Shown one piece after another: positions 51,806 to 59,993 of a DNA stretch of 64,000 nucleotides. The stretch comes from Bacteroidota bacterium (GTDB lineage: Bacteria; Bacteroidota; Ignavibacteria; Kapaibacteriales; Kapaibacteriaceae), in contig JAFDZT010000009.1 of the NCBI GenBank assembly GCA_018266735.1, positions 1-64,000 of the forward strand, read 5' to 3'. The notes beneath the pieces are model-generated. The model was not told the origin of the DNA and made no database searches. It saw nothing but the letters and a program-made list of their open reading frames with translations. The stretch's first letter is position 1. The number at the start of each line of letters is the position of its first letter. Made by a program: the position numbers and the translations under genes.

Positions 51806-54184
51806 ATGCCGAACGCTACAATGCAAGATCAAATGCTGCGAGTACCGCTATCCGTCAATGAAGTCGTTCTTCCATACCTCGTCAACTGCAAAGTCCCCAA
51901 GGATGACAAGCGTGGCCACAAGGTTCTCAATGATGGCTTTAAGGCCACCAAGCTCCACATCGACGAGATCGTCGCTCACGTCCTCGAAGGGCACGCCCTC
52001 AATCCGGCACTCCTGGACACCGACGACAAAGGCCACTCGGTGCGCAAGATCTCGGCCTTCAGATCCGCGCAGCTTCTCTTCCTCGACATCGACAACAGCA
52101 TTACGGAGAACGGCGAGAAACGTCCGCTGACAGAAGCCGAAGGGTACCTCTCCCTCGAGGCCGTCATCGCACGGCCGGCGATCAAGAGCAAGGCCTACCT
52201 CGTCTACACTTCCTCGTCGCACACGGCGCAGTGGAATCGCTTCCGCATTGTCTTCTGCCTGCCCGAGCCTGTCGACTCGGCATCGAAGTACAAGGAGATC
52301 CTCAAGGCCTTCATCCGCAAGTCGGGAGCAGACGAGGCATGCGGCAACCCGGTCAACATCTACTACGGCAACAGCGAAGCCGAGATCCACCAGTACGGCA
52401 ACGTCCTAACGTGGCAAGATGTGGATCACGTTCTCGCATGGGCATCCAACATCGACAAGGAAGAACGCCTCCACCAGAAGTCCGCACCGACAACACCGGT
52501 GCCGATCGAGCAAGCTCGCGAGATGCTCAAGTACATCCCAGCGCAGCAGGACTACATCGACTGGGTACGCGTGATCTCCGGCCTCACCAAGGTCCTTGCG
52601 CCCGATGATGTCGAGACCGTCGTCAACGAGTGGTCACCGGGCAAGCCCGGTGAAGTCCGCGAGAAGATCCGCCACCAGCTCGAGCATGTCGGATTCGGAA
52701 CCGTCGTCTACCTGGCCAAGAACCACGGATGGGTGGATCCCGCACAAACAGCACGTGCCGAGGCCAAGAAGGTCGGCCGGCCGTCGCATGCCATGATCCT
52801 CACCGGCATGCCGTTCCACTACACCGAGCTCGGCAATGCCGAACGCCTCGTCGAAGCATTCGGTGATGATGTCCGCTACGACGCGATCGCCGACAAGTGG
52901 TTCGTATGGGACGGCCGTCGCTTCGTGGTCGACCTCACGTCCAACATCACCGACCGGGCCAAGGATGTCCTCCGCGCCATCAAGGAAGACGTCAACCTCA
53001 CCGATGATCCGGAGAAGCAAAAGGCCATCCGCGCATGGGCACACTACTCCGAGAAGCGATCCATCATCGACAACTCCCTCAACCTTGCACGTCGCGGTAC
53101 CAAGCTGGCCATCACGACGCACGACTTCGATGCCGATCGCTACCTGCTCAACTGCTCCAACGGGATCTTCGATCTCAAGAACTTCGCCCTCCTGCCACAC
53201 GACAGATCCAAGCTCCTGACCAAGTACGTCGACATCGCCTTCGATGACGCAGCGACATGCCCCAAGTGGACTGACTTCCTCGAGACCATCTTCGACCGGG
53301 ATGAGTCCATGCTCGACTTCATCCAGAGGTCCGTGGGGTACTCACTGACGGGATGCACCGATGAACAGCACTGGTGGTTCTGCTACGGAACAGGTGCCAA
53401 TGGGAAGTCCGTCTTCTTCAACGTCCTCAAGATGCTCCTGGGCGACTACTACCACAAGGCTCCCGTCGAGATGATCCTGCAGTCGCGGTCGCAGAACGAC
53501 AGGCCGACGCATGACCTTGCACAGATCCCCGGCAAGCGACTCGTGGTCACCGACGAGCTGCCCGATCGCCGGCAGATCGATGCCGCACGGATCAAGAACC
53601 TCACCGGAGACGATCAGGTCAATGCTCGCTTCCTCTTCCGCGAAGGGTTCCGCTTCGAATCGACCGCCAAGCTCTGGGTCTACGGCAACCACTATCCCAA
53701 CACGACCGACCGCGACGACGGGATCTGGCGGAGGACGCTCATCGTTCCATTCGCCGTCACCATCCCACAAGACCAACGCAGGCCCATGTCAGCCCTCCTG
53801 GACGACTTTAGGGCCGAACTCCCGGGAATCCTCAAGTGGGCCCTCAACGGCCTCTACCTGTGGCGTTATGAAGAGGATCGCCTGGCCATACCCGATAAGG
53901 TGCGCTTGGCCACCGATGATGTGAAACGGCAAACGGATGTGCTGGGGCCGTTCATCGACGAGCACACGATCGAAAGAAAGAGCACTTCGATACCTGGACC
54001 GGAACTCTACAAAGCTTACAAGTCATGGGCTGCCGAAACGGGAGAGTTCGTCGTTTCGCAAAAACGCCTCACGAAGATGCTTCGAGAGCGTGGTTGGCTT
54101 TCTGAAGAAAATCGAAATGTGACACACTGGGTTGGAAGGGCACTTTCGACGAAATCGTTCGACGGATTGGGGTTCGATCAATGA
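51806..54184 (+). CDS. phage primase-helicase (P4/D5-type, SF3 helicase)
   Basis: The 792-residue protein has a primase-polymerase-like N-terminal domain with the metal motif LLFLDIDN (about 91-98) and a later RFRIVF, a middle D5_N-type segment with DKWFVWDGRRFVVD, and a C-terminal superfamily 3 helicase: Walker A GTGANGKSVFFNVL (near 528-541), Walker B KRLVVTDELPD (near 576-586) and sensor FEST...LWVYGNHYP. It would initiate and drive replication of the element. A candidate origin lies directly downstream. Confidence 0.9.
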   Translation: MPNATMQDQMLRVPLSVNEVVLPYLVNCKVPKDDKRGHKVLNDGFKATKLHIDEIVAHVLEGHALNPALLDTDDKGHSVRKISAFRSAQLLFLDIDNSITENGEKRPLTEAEGYLSLEAVIARPAIKSKAYLVYTSSSHTAQWNRFRIVFCLPEPVDSASKYKEILKAFIRKSGADEACGNPVNIYYGNSEAEIHQYGNVLTWQDVDHVLAWASNIDKEERLHQKSAPTTPVPIEQAREMLKYIPAQQDYIDWVRVISGLTKVLAPDDVETVVNEWSPGKPGEVREKIRHQLEHVGFGTVVYLAKNHGWVDPAQTARAEAKKVGRPSHAMILTGMPFHYTELGNAERLVEAFGDDVRYDAIADKWFVWDGRRFVVDLTSNITDRAKDVLRAIKEDVNLTDDPEKQKAIRAWAHYSEKRSIIDNSLNLARRGTKLAITTHDFDADRYLLNCSNGIFDLKNFALLPHDRSKLLTKYVDIAFDDAATCPKWTDFLETIFDRDESMLDFIQRSVGYSLTGCTDEQHWWFCYGTGANGKSVFFNVLKMLLGDYYHKAPVEMILQSRSQNDRPTHDLAQIPGKRLVVTDELPDRRQIDAARIKNLTGDDQVNARFLFREGFRFESTAKLWVYGNHYPNTTDRDDGIWRRTLIVPFAVTIPQDQRRPMSALLDDFRAELPGILKWALNGLYLWRYEEDRLAIPDKVRLATDDVKRQTDVLGPFIDEHTIERKSTSIPGPELYKAYKSWAAETGEFVVSQKRLTKMLRERGWLSEENRNVTHWVGRALSTKSFDGLGFDQ

Positions 54185-54405
54185 GCAGCCCAACAACCTT
54201 GCAGGGGATTTCAAAGGGTTACGCCCGTTCGCTGAACTGGAGGGCTGTGACCATTGTGACCATTAAACGCTTTTACTCTAAATCATCCATAAAATTAAAA
54301 TTCACTTTTATATGTGATACGTGTGAATTTCAATTTATAGGTAGAATAATAGCAATCGCGTTTAAAGGTCACAATGGTTACAAACTCACTGGAGTCCTCC
54401 AGTGA
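54181..54405 (+). CDS. possible small protein overlapping the candidate origin
   Basis: The 74-codon frame overlaps the primase stop (ATGA) and the next gene's start (GTGA), which is the arrangement of a real coupled gene. However, from about codon 22 it runs through the AT-rich inverted-repeat region, and its composition (many I, K, F) is unlike all neighbours. It may be translated only to couple expression across the origin, or be spurious. Confidence 0.35.
   Translation: MSSPTTLQGISKGYARSLNWRAVTIVTIKRFYSKSSIKLKFTFICDTCEFQFIGRIIAIAFKGHNGYKLTGVLQ
54246..54382. other. candidate phage replication origin
   Basis: Two 25-bp inverted repeats (54246-54270 and 54358-54382, 23 of 25 positions complementary) flank 87 bp of strongly AT-rich sequence. 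Each arm contains the repeated word TGACCATTGTGACC or its complement, as initiator-binding iterons do. A nested pair, AAATTCAC / GTGAATTT, lies inside. The site follows the primase-helicase gene, where many phages and plasmids place their origin. Confidence 0.6.
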
Positions 54406-54406
54406 G
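54385..54406 (+). promoter_or_regulatory. perfect hairpin over the ribosome site of the next gene
   Basis: CTCACTGGAG and CTCCAGTGAG form a 10-bp stem with a TC loop. It buries the GGAG ribosome site and the GTG start of the gene at 54402, so translation could depend on the hairpin being opened, for example by a ribosome finishing the upstream frame. Confidence 0.6.
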
Positions 54407-54827
54407 CACCTTCTCACCACCAAAGCCCAAACCTCGTGGTAATACCCTGCCGGCTGCGGAGCGTGTGCGCACGGAACAGGTCGAGCTGCCCTCAGAACCA
54501 CAGAGGGTAGATGTCAATCCCATCGAGCGAATCTTTCTCGAAGCGAAGCCGGAAGACTTTCAGCAGCAACAGCCTGAATTCCAACCGTTCCTCCTGAGCA
54601 ACGCACAGATCGAACGATACTTCGATGCCAACCCGGACATCAAGGGCATGTTCTGCGATAGCAAGACACGGTGGTCATACGGCGAGAAGATCACGAAGTA
54701 CGAGCCGATCAACTGGAAGCTGGTAGGGAAGTACATCTTCTGGATCGACTCATCGAAGCAGGTGCACATGGATCCACGCAAGTGGGACGATGCACTCCCC
54801 CCTGCTATGCCCGGAGGTGTACGATGA
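54402..54827 (+). CDS. phage protein, unknown
   Basis: The GTG start gives 141 residues with a proline-rich, basic start (SPPKPKPRGN) and a folded second half (NAQIERYFDANPDIKGMFCDSKTRWSYG). No known motif. It overlaps the VRR-NUC gene by 4 bp, so it probably acts in the same replication/recombination process. Confidence 0.62.
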   Translation: MSTFSPPKPKPRGNTLPAAERVRTEQVELPSEPQRVDVNPIERIFLEAKPEDFQQQQPEFQPFLLSNAQIERYFDANPDIKGMFCDSKTRWSYGEKITKYEPINWKLVGKYIFWIDSSKQVHMDPRKWDDALPPAMPGGVR

Positions 54828-55453
54828 GCACACCGGCAACAACCATGGCTGAGGCGATGCAGAGCTACAACGCTCGCAAGGAGGCATTCATCGCATCGAT
54901 GACGAAGATCGAGAAGCAGATGTTCACGAACGTCATGCACAACTACATGGCCAAAGCGCAGCGTGTCGGCAAAATGCTGAGCACGGACCAACTGCAGCGG
55001 TGTGCGGCCGAGTACATCCACGTGCAACGGACGATGGGTCCATCCGCTGCGAGTGCGATGAAGCTCGGCAGAGTGCCGAGCGGATGGCCCGACGTGCGTG
55101 TGAAGCAGAAGCGCGAACGCAAGGCACTGCCCGGTGAGTCCGAAGCCGAGATCCAGAAGGCGATCATCGACTATCTCATGAAGGCCGGCTGGCTCGTGAT
55201 CCGATTCAACTCCGTTGTCACGATGGAGCACGGCCGGTTCGTGCGAGCATACACGATCGAGAACAGTGGCAAGAGTGCAGGTGTCTCGGACATCATCGCC
55301 TTCAAGTTCGATCGGTATCTGTTCCTCGAGGTCAAGACCGAGACCGGCAAACTCAACCCCAACCAGATCGCATTCCGCGACCTCGCACAGCGTCACGGCT
55401 GTGTGGTGCACGTGGTGCGATCAGTAGACGAGACAGTCAAACTGGCGGCATAA
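54824..55453 (+). CDS. VRR-NUC domain nuclease
   Basis: The 209-residue protein has a helical N-terminal region and a C-terminal VRR-NUC domain (about 100-205): ESEAEIQKAIIDYLMKAGWLVIR, GVSDIIAFKF (catalytic D), YLFLEVKTETGK (E and K) and LNPNQIAFRDLAQRHG. Standalone phage VRR-NUC proteins are structure-specific nucleases related to Holliday-junction resolvases. The start overlaps the upstream stop by 4 bp. Confidence 0.88.
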   Translation: MSTPATTMAEAMQSYNARKEAFIASMTKIEKQMFTNVMHNYMAKAQRVGKMLSTDQLQRCAAEYIHVQRTMGPSAASAMKLGRVPSGWPDVRVKQKRERKALPGESEAEIQKAIIDYLMKAGWLVIRFNSVVTMEHGRFVRAYTIENSGKSAGVSDIIAFKFDRYLFLEVKTETGKLNPNQIAFRDLAQRHGCVVHVVRSVDETVKLAA

Positions 55454-55473
55454 CCAACATTCAGGAGGTCCCG

Positions 55474-55788
55474 ATGGGACGAGGCATGAAGAAGTCGGCA
55501 TGGAGCAAGCGCAACCAGCGCGAGATCGCGATCGCTCGTCGAGTGATCAACGGCGAGGATCCGCGCGATGTGCGCAAGGAGATCATCACGGCCGAGCGTA
55601 CCGAACGGCAGAAGCTTCAGGAGATCCAGCGTCAGCTCATGATGCTGGAAGGCAAGCAGGCTGCGCAGGAGAAAGTGGCCAAGCAGCAGAAGAACAAGCT
55701 CTCGAGTCTCAAGGTTCTGGCGCGGATGAAGATCATGGCCAGGAAGCTGGGTATCGAGCAGTACCACAACGAAGCACCATCGCAGTAG
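55474..55788 (+). CDS. small basic coiled-coil protein
   Basis: AGGAGG lies a few bases before the ATG. The 104-residue product is highly basic and helical, with a predicted coiled coil from about 40 to 85 (TERQKLQEIQRQLMMLEGKQ and following). It could bind nucleic acid. No family recognised. Confidence 0.62.
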   Translation: MGRGMKKSAWSKRNQREIAIARRVINGEDPRDVRKEIITAERTERQKLQEIQRQLMMLEGKQAAQEKVAKQQKNKLSSLKVLARMKIMARKLGIEQYHNEAPSQ

Positions 55789-55793
55789 AACTA

Positions 55794-55825
55794 CGCACAC
55801 CACTACCAGGGGGATGTGGTGTGCG
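55794..55825. other. stem-loop in intergenic gap
   Basis: A 9-bp stem CGCACACCA / TGGTGTGCG with a 14-nt loop lies between the coiled-coil gene and the Mor-like regulator. There is no T-run. Confidence 0.45.
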
Positions 55826-55883
55826 GGCCCTCAATCCGTAAGCAATACAGAACTCTCGCGCGCGAATAACGAGGCAAGCAGCA

Positions 55884-56177
55884 ATGAGGAATATCGAAAT
55901 CCTGGAGATGCTCGAAGTCGAGGACCTGCCGGACGACCTGAGGACAGTCGCCGAAGCATGTGGTATCGACGTGGTAAAGAGCCTTCTCATCCATCACGGC
56001 GGAGCGACGATCTACGTGCCGCAGGTAACGAAGATGCCGGAGCTGATCCGGCGTTACCTGCTGGCCCGATATGACGGCCGCAACGCTGCCGACATCGCGA
56101 GGGATCTGCACGTCAGCCACCGCTATGTGAAGAAGCAGGTGACGATGCTGCACCGCAAGAGGGGAGGGGTGCCGTGA
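55884..56177 (+). CDS. Mor-like transcription activator
   Basis: The 97-residue protein follows the Mor/C pattern of phage Mu: LPDDLRTVAEACGIDVVKSLL, the beta strand GGATIYVPQ, then LLARYDGRNAADIARDLHVSHRYVKKQV as the DNA-binding helix-turn-helix. In Mu such proteins switch on middle or late genes. The Mu-like head genes on the opposite strand to the right could be its targets. It overlaps the next gene by 4 bp (GTGA). Confidence 0.8.
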   Translation: MRNIEILEMLEVEDLPDDLRTVAEACGIDVVKSLLIHHGGATIYVPQVTKMPELIRRYLLARYDGRNAADIARDLHVSHRYVKKQVTMLHRKRGGVP

Positions 56178-56398
56178 GTAGAGTCATGGCCATGGAGTTC
56201 TCTTACGACCTTGGAGAGATCGTCTACCTGAAGCACGATACCGATCAGCTGCAGCGGATGGTGACGAACATCTGCATCGACATGGGGTACTCGCTCAGGT
56301 ACGGACTGAGCTGCGGGACGATGCACACGTGGCACTACCCGCACGAGCTGACGAAAGACAAACAGATCATCAACGAACTCAAGCAGGGGACAGGATGA
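56174..56398 (+). CDS. small phage protein, unknown
   Basis: The GTG start at 56174 follows GGGAGGGG; an ATG at 56186 is an alternative. The 74-residue product contains GEIVYLKHDTDQLQRMVTNICID and several His/Cys residues (CGTMHTWHYPHE). The N-terminal phrase resembles small phage proteins that describe a strand-loop start, but no function is known. It overlaps both neighbours. Confidence 0.6.
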   Translation: MSRVMAMEFSYDLGEIVYLKHDTDQLQRMVTNICIDMGYSLRYGLSCGTMHTWHYPHELTKDKQIINELKQGTG

Positions 56399-56556
56399 GG
56401 TATCACGTGGAGGTGCTCGACGCCTGCGTGTTCAAAAGCGATAGCAGAACACTGGCATGTGCACGAGCGCATGGTGAGAAGGATCAACATCCGGAGATCG
56501 AAGTGAAGGTCTACGACGGAGTGAATGATTGTTACATCGAATGGGAGGAGGAGTGA
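56395..56556 (+). CDS. 53-residue phage protein, unknown
   Basis: The ATG overlaps the upstream stop by 4 bp and the last base of its stop is the first base of the next start. The product (MRYHVEVLDACVFKSD at the start, ending YIEWEEE) has alternating beta-type segments and an acidic tail. Unknown function. Confidence 0.52.
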   Translation: MRYHVEVLDACVFKSDSRTLACARAHGEKDQHPEIEVKVYDGVNDCYIEWEEE

Positions 56557-56894
56557 TGAAGTCGAAAGAAGAACTAGTCGCTGCGTTACGCAAGAAGAAC
56601 CAGGAGCTCATCGAAACCGGTGGTCGCTCTTGGTCATTGCGAGTACCTGCCAACGACGACGATCCCGATCTCTTGATCGAGGAAGCATGCAAGATGCTGG
56701 AGGACGCAACCGTGTGGATTCCACGCGACGAACGCCTGCCGACAATCGAAGACGTTGGCGGGAATGAACGCGGATGCGTGAATGTCAAATACGTTGACGG
56801 ATCATTCGCGTTCATTCATTGGAATGAAGTTGCGTTGTGGAAGCTCATCACCCACTGGTCACCAATCAAGAGAAAGCAGGAGGCCACCATGTAA
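56556..56894 (+). CDS. phage protein, unknown
   Basis: The start at 56556 has GGAGGAG upstream and shares one base with the preceding stop. The 112-residue product has an N-terminal helix (KSKEELVAALRKKNQELIE) and a C-terminal segment with WIPRDERLPTIEDVG and FIHWNEVALWKLITHWSP. The WIPxxERLP phrase is common in small phage proteins of the DUF551 kind. Role unknown. Confidence 0.65.
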   Translation: MKSKEELVAALRKKNQELIETGGRSWSLRVPANDDDPDLLIEEACKMLEDATVWIPRDERLPTIEDVGGNERGCVNVKYVDGSFAFIHWNEVALWKLITHWSPIKRKQEATM

Positions 56895-56921
56895 CTACTT
56901 CATCATTACATGGAGACTGGA

Positions 56922-57155
56922 ATGTCTAACTGTCGTTTCCCTAACAGCAAGAACAGACACGAATGGCGCAATAGGGCGCGGCGATGGTCATGCCACCGAA
57001 CGCTCCCATGCCAAAGGGATAACATCCCTTCACGCGAGGGCATACGCAACGAGCAACGCGAAGAGATACGTCGGATTATTCTAGATTCGGAGTATCTGTA
57101 TCGCGGACATCATGCGATGCGTAGGCGATGGCATGACGGTGATTACAGATGGTGA
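56922..57155 (+). CDS. small Arg/Cys-rich protein, doubtful
   Basis: The ATG at 56922 has GGAG six bases upstream and gives 77 residues, very rich in Arg, His and Trp (for example HEWRNRARRWSCHR). Composition is unusual for a folded protein, although small phage DNA-binding proteins can look like this. The next gene follows after 31 bp with its own strong ribosome site. Confidence 0.42.
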   Translation: MSNCRFPNSKNRHEWRNRARRWSCHRTLPCQRDNIPSREGIRNEQREEIRRIILDSEYLYRGHHAMRRRWHDGDYRW

Positions 57156-57186
57156 GCACACACAGCAACAGCAAGGAGGAAAAGGA

Positions 57187-57492
57187 ATGAGTTCTACACA
57201 AGACCACAACCCAAGTGAAGTCATTCTCACCATGGGGCTCGGACCAGACGCATCGCGACAGGCAATGGCGGCGTTTGCGGAGGCATGGAATATCAGGGGA
57301 TCAGCCCCTGCAAGTAAGTCGGCACCACGCACCAAGGGTAAAAGACCCACGCGCAAAGGAACACACAGGTCGTTCAGGAAGAAGATGCAGATGCAATTCG
57401 CGGAAGAAAGTTGGAAGCGTTTTGGACGCAACGTTGCACGCGCGTTTGCACTCGGCCGTCCCGAGTTCCCAAGTGTGGAGGACGGGGCATGA
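57187..57492 (+). CDS. small basic phage protein, unknown
   Basis: AGGAGG is well placed before the ATG at 57187. The 101-residue product has a helical N-terminal part (LGPDASRQAMAAFAEAWN), a basic linker (SKSAPRTKGKRPTRKGTHRSF) and an amphipathic C-terminal helix. It overlaps the next small frame by 4 bp. Not recognised. Confidence 0.58.
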   Translation: MSSTQDHNPSEVILTMGLGPDASRQAMAAFAEAWNIRGSAPASKSAPRTKGKRPTRKGTHRSFRKKMQMQFAEESWKRFGRNVARAFALGRPEFPSVEDGA

Positions 57493-57563
57493 ATACTCCA
57501 ACGGGACCGAGTAGGATGTCCGGCGTAGAGTCAACAATTCACAAACCCAAGACGAAACAATGA
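57489..57563 (+). CDS. possible 24-residue coupling peptide
   Basis: This short frame overlaps the stop of the gene before it (ATGA) and the start of the gene after it (ATGA), with no ribosome site for the latter. It may simply carry ribosomes from one gene to the next. Evidence is limited to the overlaps. Confidence 0.35.
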   Translation: MNTPTGPSRMSGVESTIHKPKTKQ

Positions 57564-57832
57564 GCACAGATCAAGAACCCAACGAACCGCACGTCGAGAT
57601 CCCGTTCATCGAGACCGCGCGTGTTTCTTCGGTGAAGCAAACAGAGTGGCACACTACTGCCGAAGAGCAACCCGGTGGATCTGCAGCAGAGCACGGCCTT
57701 GTCATGGCCATGTACGTCAACGGACTCACGGCCATCCCTGCGATCGTTGCTCCGGAGATCGTGCGAGCCATGCCCACCAAGTACCCCAAGTGGAGGTACC
57801 TGGTGGATGGACAGGACTTCATACAAGTGTGA
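57560..57832 (+). CDS. small phage protein, unknown
   Basis: The 90-residue product has an acidic start and a hydrophobic middle (GLVMAMYVNGLTAIPAIVAPEIVRAM) too broken for a clear membrane helix. It is the last rightward gene; its stop abuts the stop of the convergent gene, forming TGATCA. Unknown function. Confidence 0.52.
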   Translation: MSTDQEPNEPHVEIPFIETARVSSVKQTEWHTTAEEQPGGSAAEHGLVMAMYVNGLTAIPAIVAPEIVRAMPTKYPKWRYLVDGQDFIQV

Positions 57833-58042
57833 TCAACGGCCGCAACAATTGCAGGTACCGGGCGCATTGAGGAGGTACTTTTCCTCTAGTTTCTGACGGG
57901 CATCGATCTCGACTATCAAGTCTCCCTCAGCATCGTTATACACGCGTACAATTCGATAGCCTTTATCGATCAGTGCGTTGAGCTCGCGAGCATCAAAGGC
58001 TGATGCGTTGGAGCTATTCCGAATGTGGTAGTAGGACTTCAT
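57833..58042 (-). CDS. small phage protein with C-terminal CNCC motif
   Basis: The 69-residue product is a small alpha/beta protein (YHIRNSSNASAF, GYRIVRVYNDAEGDLIVEIDA) ending with TCNCCGR, where three cysteines could bind a metal. It overlaps the upstream gene by 4 bp. Not recognised. Confidence 0.52.
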   Translation of the reverse strand: MKSYYHIRNSSNASAFDARELNALIDKGYRIVRVYNDAEGDLIVEIDARQKLEEKYLLNAPGTCNCCGR

Positions 58043-58512
58043 GCTGTGTACCCTTTGCTTTTCAAGATTGTTCTGAATGAATCACGTGTCTTCCGAATGA
58101 TCTGATAGTCCGGCTGGGACAGAAACTCTACTCCTGTCCTCTGCGTGCCATTGTCATCGATGAACTGTAATTCGTGAATGACACGGTATGAATTGATGTA
58201 GTTGTAACCGAAGAGCATGCATGCAAGATTCTCATCTGCTTCTCCCGAGTCGATAAGGTGCGAGATGTCGAGCATGGCGTTAACCCAGTTATTCAGGACG
58301 AATGGTGCTGGGCCCTTCGGATCCAAATACGGCAAACTCTTGATGAGGTACGCGACGTCAAGAGAGCGAGCTCTTCTCTCAGATTTTCGCTGCCTCCGAA
58401 ACAGCAATACTGTCACCACAACCGAGATAGCCGCTGCGATTGCCGACGACCAACCGGGATCTTGCCACCAAACAGTGGGCTGACTAGCCACGTAAATAGT
58501 ATCGTGTACCAC
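58039..58512 (-). CDS. phage-encoded single-span membrane protein, unknown
   Basis: The GTG start at 58512 is supported by GGAGG six bases upstream. The 157-residue product has one hydrophobic helix near residue 22-40 (SSAIAAAISVVVTVLLF) followed by RRQRKSERRAR, then a soluble helical domain. This layout is common in small prophage membrane proteins with possible roles in exclusion or host interaction. Function unknown. Confidence 0.62.
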   Translation of the reverse strand: MVHDTIYVASQPTVWWQDPGWSSAIAAAISVVVTVLLFRRQRKSERRARSLDVAYLIKSLPYLDPKGPAPFVLNNWVNAMLDISHLIDSGEADENLACMLFGYNYINSYRVIHELQFIDDNGTQRTGVEFLSQPDYQIIRKTRDSFRTILKSKGYTA

Positions 58513-58587
58513 GCTTCACCTCCCTCAAATAATGGATGAAGCGCGAATCTAACACATGGGCTGGTCCTAGATGATCACTCCGTACAG

Positions 58588-59145
58588 CTACTTTGCTATA
58601 TGCTTCCCAATCACCTCACCGATCCTTTGCAGATCCTCGGCCTGAGTGACGAGGTACGGCCGTGCTGGGATGGTGATCTTGTGTGGCTTGGTGGTGCCGT
58701 CGGCGCGAGGATCGCCCTTCTTGAGGAAGGCCACCTTGCCATTGCCTAGGCGCATGTAGGGAGTACCACCGGGATGATTGATGTCACCACCGAAGTGCTG
58801 GATCCGTGCGTAGGTCTTGTTCGACGAGATGGTGATCGAGGATCCGGACGGCCGAACGATGATCGAGTTGGCCAAACCGCGCGTGTCCTGCAGGATAGCA
58901 TCGGCCGTGCGGCCGCGCATGGCCCTGCGCTTTACCGTGGCGGCCTTCAAGCGGACCCACTGAACGTTGCCTCCGGAGTCCACCCGGCCCGAGCCGGAGC
59001 CGTCGGTGCGTCCGCCGGCGCGGAAGTTCTGAGCGATCGACTTTTGAATGATGACCGCGATCACAGGAGCAACCGGCGAGATGTCCTTGGTGCGCCTCTG
59101 CATCTCGACATAGAGCTCGTTGATGCCGCTGAGGGTGAACGTCAT
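58588..59145 (-). CDS. phage virion morphogenesis protein (Mu gpG-like)
   Basis: The 185-residue product resembles the gpG/virion morphogenesis family: N-terminal helix, then PVIAVIIQKSIAQNFRAGGRTDGSGSGR, a linker WVRLKAATVKRR and the phrase YARIQHFGGDINHPGGTPYMRL. In Mu-like phages such proteins act in head or tail-connector assembly. The start overlaps the gpF-like stop by 4 bp. It is the last structural gene of the leftward operon in view. Confidence 0.8.
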   Translation of the reverse strand: MTFTLSGINELYVEMQRRTKDISPVAPVIAVIIQKSIAQNFRAGGRTDGSGSGRVDSGGNVQWVRLKAATVKRRAMRGRTADAILQDTRGLANSIIVRPSGSSITISSNKTYARIQHFGGDINHPGGTPYMRLGNGKVAFLKKGDPRADGTTKPHKITIPARPYLVTQAEDLQRIGEVIGKHIAK

Positions 59146-59993
59146 AGTGCGGCCTCCAGTTGATTGAGGATGACTGGCGCATACTTGGTCGTGTCCGGAG
59201 ACCACGGAGTCCCGGGATCCCGATCGAAGGAAGGCGGAATGGGATGATCACCTTTGAGCAGTTCCTTCGGATCATCAACCTTTAACCCAAGTTGCTCGAG
59301 CTCGCTTTCATCCATCGGTTCGAATGTTGTACGGCACCCTCCAAAGTGATAGGGCGGAAGCCGCAATCCTTTGTCGTCCAAACGGTAGACTTTCCCATTC
59401 GCATCGATGCATGTCTGTGTTGTAGCGTCGTCGATTATGGCGTCAATCCGAACGTAGGGGAACACATCTGCCACAGCCTTCACTTGGTCGTATCGCGCGT
59501 CCATGTATGCCGACTGCATGTTCGTCCTGTAGATGTTGCTCAGGCGCGATCGGCTCGACACTTCAGTCCGGGCAACCGCACCGGTCACAGGATCCACTAC
59601 GTCCTTCTTGCCGTACCACCCTGCCGACTGCAGCTTCGGCACGAGCTCCTTTTGAAACTCCTCGAATGTCTTACCCTCGGTGAGTGCGGCCGTCACGTCG
59701 TCGTAGATCTGCTGCAGGACATCAGCCTGCACGACCTTGGCCACGGTGAACGCTCGAGCATGCGTATCGGCTGAGGCAGCTTTGTGATCCCAGGTGACCT
59801 TGAGACCCTTCTGCCGAAGGAACTGCACGGCTCCTTCGTTCGGAAGTTCGAAGGCGGCCTTGATGGTCTCGTCACTGATGAGCGGTGTCGGATCGCTGTT
59901 ACTACCCGGTGGCTTGGTGGGATCGGTTCGGAAGTCCATGACCTGGTGAGGCAGGATCCCGAAGCGCGAGAAGAGACTGACGGCGTAGCTCAT
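59142..59993 (-). CDS. phage head morphogenesis protein (Mu gpF / SPP1 gp7-like)
   Basis: The 283-residue protein has the family core: SRLSNIYRTNMQSAYMDARYDQ followed by PYVRIDAIIDDATTQTCIDANGKVY and the closing FGGCRTTFEPM. Such minor head proteins bind near the portal. It overlaps the portal stop and the gpG-like start by 4 bp each. Confidence 0.88.
   Translation of the reverse strand: MSYAVSLFSRFGILPHQVMDFRTDPTKPPGSNSDPTPLISDETIKAAFELPNEGAVQFLRQKGLKVTWDHKAASADTHARAFTVAKVVQADVLQQIYDDVTAALTEGKTFEEFQKELVPKLQSAGWYGKKDVVDPVTGAVARTEVSSRSRLSNIYRTNMQSAYMDARYDQVKAVADVFPYVRIDAIIDDATTQTCIDANGKVYRLDDKGLRLPPYHFGGCRTTFEPMDESELEQLGLKVDDPKELLKGDHPIPPSFDRDPGTPWSPDTTKYAPVILNQLEAAL

Noticed and set aside
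51729..52130. 133-codon frame at the start of the primase gene
   Set aside because: After the first 26 codons it is the shifted shadow of the primase N-terminus and has Ser/Thr/Arg-rich shadow composition.
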